Below are positions 60,067 through 64,000 of a DNA stretch of 64,000 nucleotides, piece by piece. Numbering within the stretch: position 1 is the stretch's first letter; each line of letters starts with the position of its first letter. The position numbers were made by a program, and so were the translations under genes. The stretch comes from Agarivorans sp. TSD2052 (GTDB lineage: Bacteria > Pseudomonadota > Gammaproteobacteria > Enterobacterales > Celerinatantimonadaceae): positions 1,477,501 to 1,541,500 of the forward strand of contig NZ_CP096670.1 of assembly GCF_023238625.1 (NCBI RefSeq), written 5' to 3'. The notes below the pieces were generated by a model. That model saw only the letters and a program-made list of their open reading frames with translations. It was not told where the DNA came from and ran no database searches.

Positions 60067-60741
60067 TTACAAATCATTCAACCAGTCGCTTATTGTTTGC
60101 TCGAGTTGCTCACTTTTTTGACAATGTAAATCGGCCGCCCAGTCATCCGTTTTATCGTGCGCTGAAATGTAGCCCCATAAGGCTAATAGCGTTGTCATAT
60201 TGGTGTTATTACCCGCTGCAATATCTCGTTCAGCGTCACCAACATACAAACAGTTGTTTGGCTCAACGGCGATGTTTTTACAAGCCAGCAGCATCGGTTC
60301 AGGATCCGGTTTGCGCTGAGCAATAGTGTCGCCACCGACCAATACGCCGCACTGCGCAAATTCAGGGAAATAAGCCAGCAATTGTTTACTTAAGCCTTCC
60401 GGCTTATTGGTGACCACGCCCCAAGGAATAGCGCGTTGATTGAGTAGTTGCAGTGCTTCTTTTATGCCGGGGAAGAAATCTGTGCCTTCACATATGTGCT
60501 GTTGATAGTAATCGAGCAGCTGTTGGCGCAATTCTGTTTGGGCTTGGCTAGCCCAATCGTCGCCAAAGCCGGCTTTTAATAAGCCAATGGCGCCATGAGA
60601 ACTGAGTTCTCTCGCTTGCGCTAGGCTAAGAGGTGCTCGTTGGTATTGGGCTAACACATAGTTTGCCGCTGCGCCTAAATCAGGCGCGGTATCTAATAAA
60701 GTTCCATCTAAGTCAAACAACACCGCGGCTTGTTTATTCAT
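60067..60741 (-). CDS. gph: Phosphoglycolate phosphatase-like HAD hydrolase
   Basis: A 224-residue HAD-IA phosphatase. Motif I is [15 protein letters not shown], motif II VVTNKP and motif [14 protein letters not shown]. The layout next to ubiG is the same as in many gammaproteobacteria, where the gene is called gph (2-phosphoglycolate repair). Its first 8 bases overlap the end of ubiG. Confidence 0.9.
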   Translation of the reverse strand: MNKQAAVLFDLDGTLLDTAPDLGAAANYVLAQYQRAPLSLAQARELSSHGAIGLLKAGFGDDWASQAQTELRQQLLDYYQQHICEGTDFFPGIKEALQLLNQRAIPWGVVTNKPEGLSKQLLAYFPEFAQCGVLVGGDTIAQRKPDPEPMLLACKNIAVEPNNCLYVGDAERDIAAGNNTNMTTLLALWGYISAHDKTDDWAADLHCQKSEQLEQTISDWLNDL

Positions 60742-61465
60742 GGTTTTGCTCCGGCTTGGCTAACTGCACCATATAATTCACATCAACATTGGTGCTTAAG
60801 CTAAAGCTTTCAATAATCGGCAAAAACTGTACCCCGCTAATGGCTTCTGAGCGCAATCCATTTTGATCAGCCCAAGCCAGTAATTCTGAAGGACGAATGA
60901 ACTTGTCATGCTGGTGAGTACCATTAGGCACTATCTTCAATAGTTTCTCGGCCGCTAGAATCATATAAAGGTAGGCTTTGGGAGTACGGTTAATGGTTGA
61001 AACAAAGATTTTCCCGCCGGGTTTCACCAGTTGCGCACACGCCGCAATCACCGAGCCTGGATCGGGCACGTGTTCAATCATCTCCATACAAGTAATTACG
61101 TCATAAGTGGCCGCGTGAGTGTCGGCATGGGCTTCAGCCGTGGTTTGCAGATAACGTAACTGGGTGCCTGTTTCTAAGGCATGCAGTTTGGCCACTTCTA
61201 TTTGTTCTTTCCCCATATCGATGGCTGTGACATCTGCGCCGCGTACCGCCATGCTCTCGGCTAAAATGCCGCCGCCACAACCAATGTCCAGCACTTTCTT
61301 GCCAAATAAGCCAACCGAACCACGTTCAATATAGTCAAGTCGTAGCGGATTGATTTGATGCAGGGTTTTGAATTCACCTTGCTTATCCCACCAACGCGAG
61401 GCTAAACCCGCAAAATGAGCAATCTCTTGGTGGTCAACATTTTCGCTTGTATTGCGCTGTTCCAT
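60734..61465 (-). CDS. ubiG: Ubiquinone O-methyltransferase UbiG
   Basis: SAM-dependent enzyme doing both O-methylations in ubiquinone synthesis, 243 residues from [12 protein letters not shown]. That ATG matches the E. coli N-terminus better than the GTG seven codons earlier. Conserved parts are [25 protein letters not shown], the SAM motif [13 protein letters not shown] and [12 protein letters not shown]. It is divergent from gyrA, as in E. coli. Confidence 0.96.
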   Translation of the reverse strand: MEQRNTSENVDHQEIAHFAGLASRWWDKQGEFKTLHQINPLRLDYIERGSVGLFGKKVLDIGCGGGILAESMAVRGADVTAIDMGKEQIEVAKLHALETGTQLRYLQTTAEAHADTHAATYDVITCMEMIEHVPDPGSVIAACAQLVKPGGKIFVSTINRTPKAYLYMILAAEKLLKIVPNGTHQHDKFIRPSELLAWADQNGLRSEAISGVQFLPIIESFSLSTNVDVNYMVQLAKPEQNHE

Positions 61466-61669
61466 TATTTTATCAATCCACGTCACTATTTATAGGCATT
61501 ATATGAACTTGTGAATCGCAGTCACAAGCTTTTGTTCAATTCTGGTGTTTTTTCGTTTTTCTAATAGAAAAGAGCGACATCAGGCCTGTTAAGGTCGCTA
61601 TTTTATGGTAAAGTTTGCGATTACGCTGAGTATTTGTAAAAAGCAATAAAACGAAGGATTTTGTCGTCT

Positions 61670-64000
61670 ATGAGCGATCTTGCAAAAGAGATTACGCCGG
61701 TCAATATTGAGGATGAACTAAAGAGTTCATATCTTGATTATGCCATGAGCGTTATTGTGGGGCGTGCCTTGCCGGATGTACGTGATGGTTTAAAACCAGT
61801 ACACCGTCGGGTGCTATTCGCAATGAACGTACTGGGAAATGATTGGAACAAACCCTATAAAAAGTCTGCCCGTGTGGTAGGTGATGTAATTGGTAAATAT
61901 CACCCACATGGTGATAGTGCTGTTTACGATACGATTGTTCGCATGGCGCAGCCATTTTCGCTGCGATACATGTTAGTTGACGGTCAAGGTAACTTTGGTT
62001 CGGTTGATGGCGATTCTGCTGCGGCAATGCGTTATACCGAAATCCGTATGGATAAGTTAGCCCATTCATTACTGGCTGACTTAGAAAAAGAAACCGTTGA
62101 TTTTGTACCAAACTACGATGGTACTGAGCAAATTCCTGAAGTATTGCCAACCCGAGTGCCTAATTTATTAGTTAACGGTTCTTCTGGTATTGCGGTAGGC
62201 ATGGCGACTAACATCCCACCACACAACTTAACCGAAGTGGTTAATGGTTGTTTGGCGATGATAGAAAAACCAGATATTAGTATCGACGAGTTGATGGAGT
62301 ATATTCCTGCTCCTGATTTCCCAACCGCCGGTATTATTAATGGTCGAGCTGGCATTATTCAGGCTTACCACACTGGTCGCGGTAAAGTATCTATTCGCTC
62401 AAAAGCAGAAGTGGTTACCGATAAAAACGGTAAAGAAACCATTATTGTTCACGAGATCCCCTACCAGGTGAACAAAGCTCGCTTAATCGAAAAAATGGCC
62501 GAGCTGGTAAAAGATAAGAAATTAGAAGGTATTTCAGCATTACGTGACGAGTCAGATAAAGACGGTATGCGTATTGTGGTTGAGCTTAAGCGCGACGCAG
62601 TGGGCGAAGTGGTACTAAATAACTTGTACTCACAAACCCAAATGCAGGTGTCTTTTGGTATGAATATGGTGGCGCTTGATAACGGCCAGCCTAAGATATT
62701 CAACCTGCAAGAGATGATCGAATGTTTCATTCGTCACCGCCGCGAAGTAGTGACACGCCGAACCGTATTTGAATTACGTAAGGCCCGTGACCGTGCCCAC
62801 ATCCTTGAAGGCCTAGCGATTGCACTGGCTAACATCGATGAAATTATTGAGCTAATTAAAACCTCTCCAACGCCCGCTGAAGCAAAAGCTGCCTTGGTCG
62901 CGAAGGGTTGGGACCTCGGTGCTGTATCGGCGATGCTAGAACGCGCCGGTGACGACGCCGCTCGCCCAGATTGGTTAGAAGCCGAGTTTGGTATTCGTGA
63001 TGGTCAGTACTTCATTACGCCTACTCAAGCACAAGCTATTCTAGATTTACGTTTACACAAGTTAACCGGTCTAGAACACGAAAAAATCATCAGCGAATAT
63101 AAAGAGCTGTTAGATCTTATCGCAGAATTACTGCACATCTTAAATACGCCTGAGCGTTTGATGGAAGTCATTCGAGATGAGCTAATTGCAGTTCGAGAAC
63201 AATTTGGTGATGAGCGTCGCACTGAAATCTCAGCAAACAGCTCTGATTTATCAATTGAAGACTTAATTAACGAAGAAGACGTGGTAGTAACCCTCTCTCA
63301 CGAAGGCTACGTTAAGTACCAACCGCTTACTGAGTACGAATCTCAGCGTCGTGGTGGTAAAGGTAAAGCCGCCACTAAGATGAAGAATGAAGACTTCATC
63401 GAGAAGTTATTAGTGGCGAATACTCACGATACAGTATTGTGTTTCTCTACTGTTGGTAAAGTGTACTGGATGAAGGTATATCAATTGCCTCTTGCTAGTC
63501 GCCAAGCCCGTGGCAAGCCAATTGTTAACTTACTACCGTTAACTGAAGATGAGCGTATTACCGCGATTCTGCCGGTACGTGAGTACGAAGAAGACAAGTT
63601 CATCTTGTTTGCAACCGCTAATGGCACGGTTAAGAAAACCCCACTTACCGCGTTCAAACGTCCATTATCAAGCGGTATCCGCGCGATTAACCTAAACGAT
63701 GATGACCGATTAATTGGTGTAGACATTACTGACGGTAACAACGAAGTTATGTTGTTCTCTGACGCAGGTAAAGTGGTTCGCTTTAACGAGAAGCAACGCG
63801 ATAGCGAAACCGGCGCCGTGAAACTTGACCCAGAAACTGGCGAAGAGTTATTGGCTTTACGCCCAATGGGACGTACTGCAGCAGGTGTTCGTGGTATTTC
63901 TCTCGACGCAGGTCAAAAAGTGGTGTCGCTAATTGTACCAAACGGTGATGGTGATATTCTAACCGCCACTGAAAATGGTTATGGTAAGCGTACGCGACTT
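61670..64000 (+). CDS. gyrA: DNA gyrase subunit A, 3'-truncated by the window
   Basis: Catalytic breakage-reunion subunit of DNA gyrase; 777 residues are inside the window, about 100 fewer than full length. The start [12 protein letters not shown] is the standard one. The active-site Tyr is Y122 (AAMRYTE). The quinolone-resistance region reads GDSAVYD at 81-87, with wild-type Ser83 and Asp87, so no common resistance change is present. The GyrA box QRRGGKG is at about 559-565, followed by the C-terminal pinwheel repeats. The frame is open at the window end. Confidence 0.98.
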   Translation, partial: MSDLAKEITPVNIEDELKSSYLDYAMSVIVGRALPDVRDGLKPVHRRVLFAMNVLGNDWNKPYKKSARVVGDVIGKYHPHGDSAVYDTIVRMAQPFSLRYMLVDGQGNFGSVDGDSAAAMRYTEIRMDKLAHSLLADLEKETVDFVPNYDGTEQIPEVLPTRVPNLLVNGSSGIAVGMATNIPPHNLTEVVNGCLAMIEKPDISIDELMEYIPAPDFPTAGIINGRAGIIQAYHTGRGKVSIRSKAEVVTDKNGKETIIVHEIPYQVNKARLIEKMAELVKDKKLEGISALRDESDKDGMRIVVELKRDAVGEVVLNNLYSQTQMQVSFGMNMVALDNGQPKIFNLQEMIECFIRHRREVVTRRTVFELRKARDRAHILEGLAIALANIDEIIELIKTSPTPAEAKAALVAKGWDLGAVSAMLERAGDDAARPDWLEAEFGIRDGQYFITPTQAQAILDLRLHKLTGLEHEKIISEYKELLDLIAELLHILNTPERLMEVIRDELIAVREQFGDERRTEISANSSDLSIEDLINEEDVVVTLSHEGYVKYQPLTEYESQRRGGKGKAATKMKNEDFIEKLLVANTHDTVLCFSTVGKVYWMKVYQLPLASRQARGKPIVNLLPLTEDERITAILPVREYEEDKFILFATANGTVKKTPLTAFKRPLSSGIRAINLNDDDRLIGVDITDGNNEVMLFSDAGKVVRFNEKQRDSETGAVKLDPETGEELLALRPMGRTAAGVRGISLDAGQKVVSLIVPNGDGDILTATENGYGKRTRL

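Noticed and set aside
62113-63741. Several minus-strand frames opposite gyrA
   Set aside because: All are shadows of the strongly conserved gyrA frame, whose motifs run without interruption through the region.

Overview
This window reads as chromosomal DNA of a marine gammaproteobacterium of the Alteromonadales type (Agarivorans-like is my best guess; genus not proven). The housekeeping genes (gyrA, ubiG, nrdA-nrdB-yfaE, rdgC, yegQ/trhP, alaA, metR, ppk) are close to Shewanella, Vibrio and enteric versions. The long-form PstC/PstA permeases, the DUF3802 gene, the PEP-CTERM-like protein and the polysaccharide enzymes (GH2, GH36, GH11) fit a marine polysaccharide user. I see no rRNA, tRNA, CRISPR array, insertion sequence or prophage.

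Layout. 1-9.5 kb: the end of a chemoreceptor, an MscS channel, a YfhL-type ferredoxin, a BaeSR two-component system with a small Cys-containing secreted protein, a DUF1566 lipoprotein, trhP and rdgC. 9.6-17.2 kb: galU, a GH13_18 phosphorylase, a PilZ protein, and a glucosyl-3-phosphoglycerate synthase/phosphatase pair. Together these can make and break down the compatible solute glucosylglycerate. 17.2-22.5 kb: phoBR, an MltF-like lytic transglycosylase, pstS and a TPR protein. 22.6-23.4 kb: two tandem short transcription units, each encoding a related 31-32 residue protein. 23.5-37 kb: a DyP peroxidase, GNAT proteins, a PEP-CTERM-like protein, a lacZ-galA operon, a DUF2975/XRE pair and a GH11 xylanase. 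37-46 kb: ppk, a GcvR-like protein and pstC-pstA-pstB-phoU. 46-64 kb: isocitrate lyase, acpH, a candidate small RNA, a CBS protein, a dGTPase-like protein, alaA, metR, the class Ia ribonucleotide reductase operon, gph-ubiG and most of gyrA.

How the genes work together. Three themes stand out. (1) Phosphate: phoBR, pstS and pstCAB-phoU each carry a recognisable Pho box with 11-bp periodicity. (2) Nitrogen-linked osmolyte metabolism: galU, the glucosylglycerate phosphorylase gene and gpgP-gpgS each have a sigma-54-type -24/-12 promoter, and the two control regions hold NtrC-like palindromes. This suggests a nitrogen-controlled glucosylglycerate cycle. (3) CRP-type control: both tiny-protein units and a separate candidate small RNA have promoters whose 17-bp spacer is filled by a CRP-like palindrome, an arrangement expected to give repression. 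The tiny-protein units may be dual-function RNA/protein regulators of the kind known from Vibrio (VcdRP). Themes 2 and 3 are the most novel material here and rest on sequence pattern alone.
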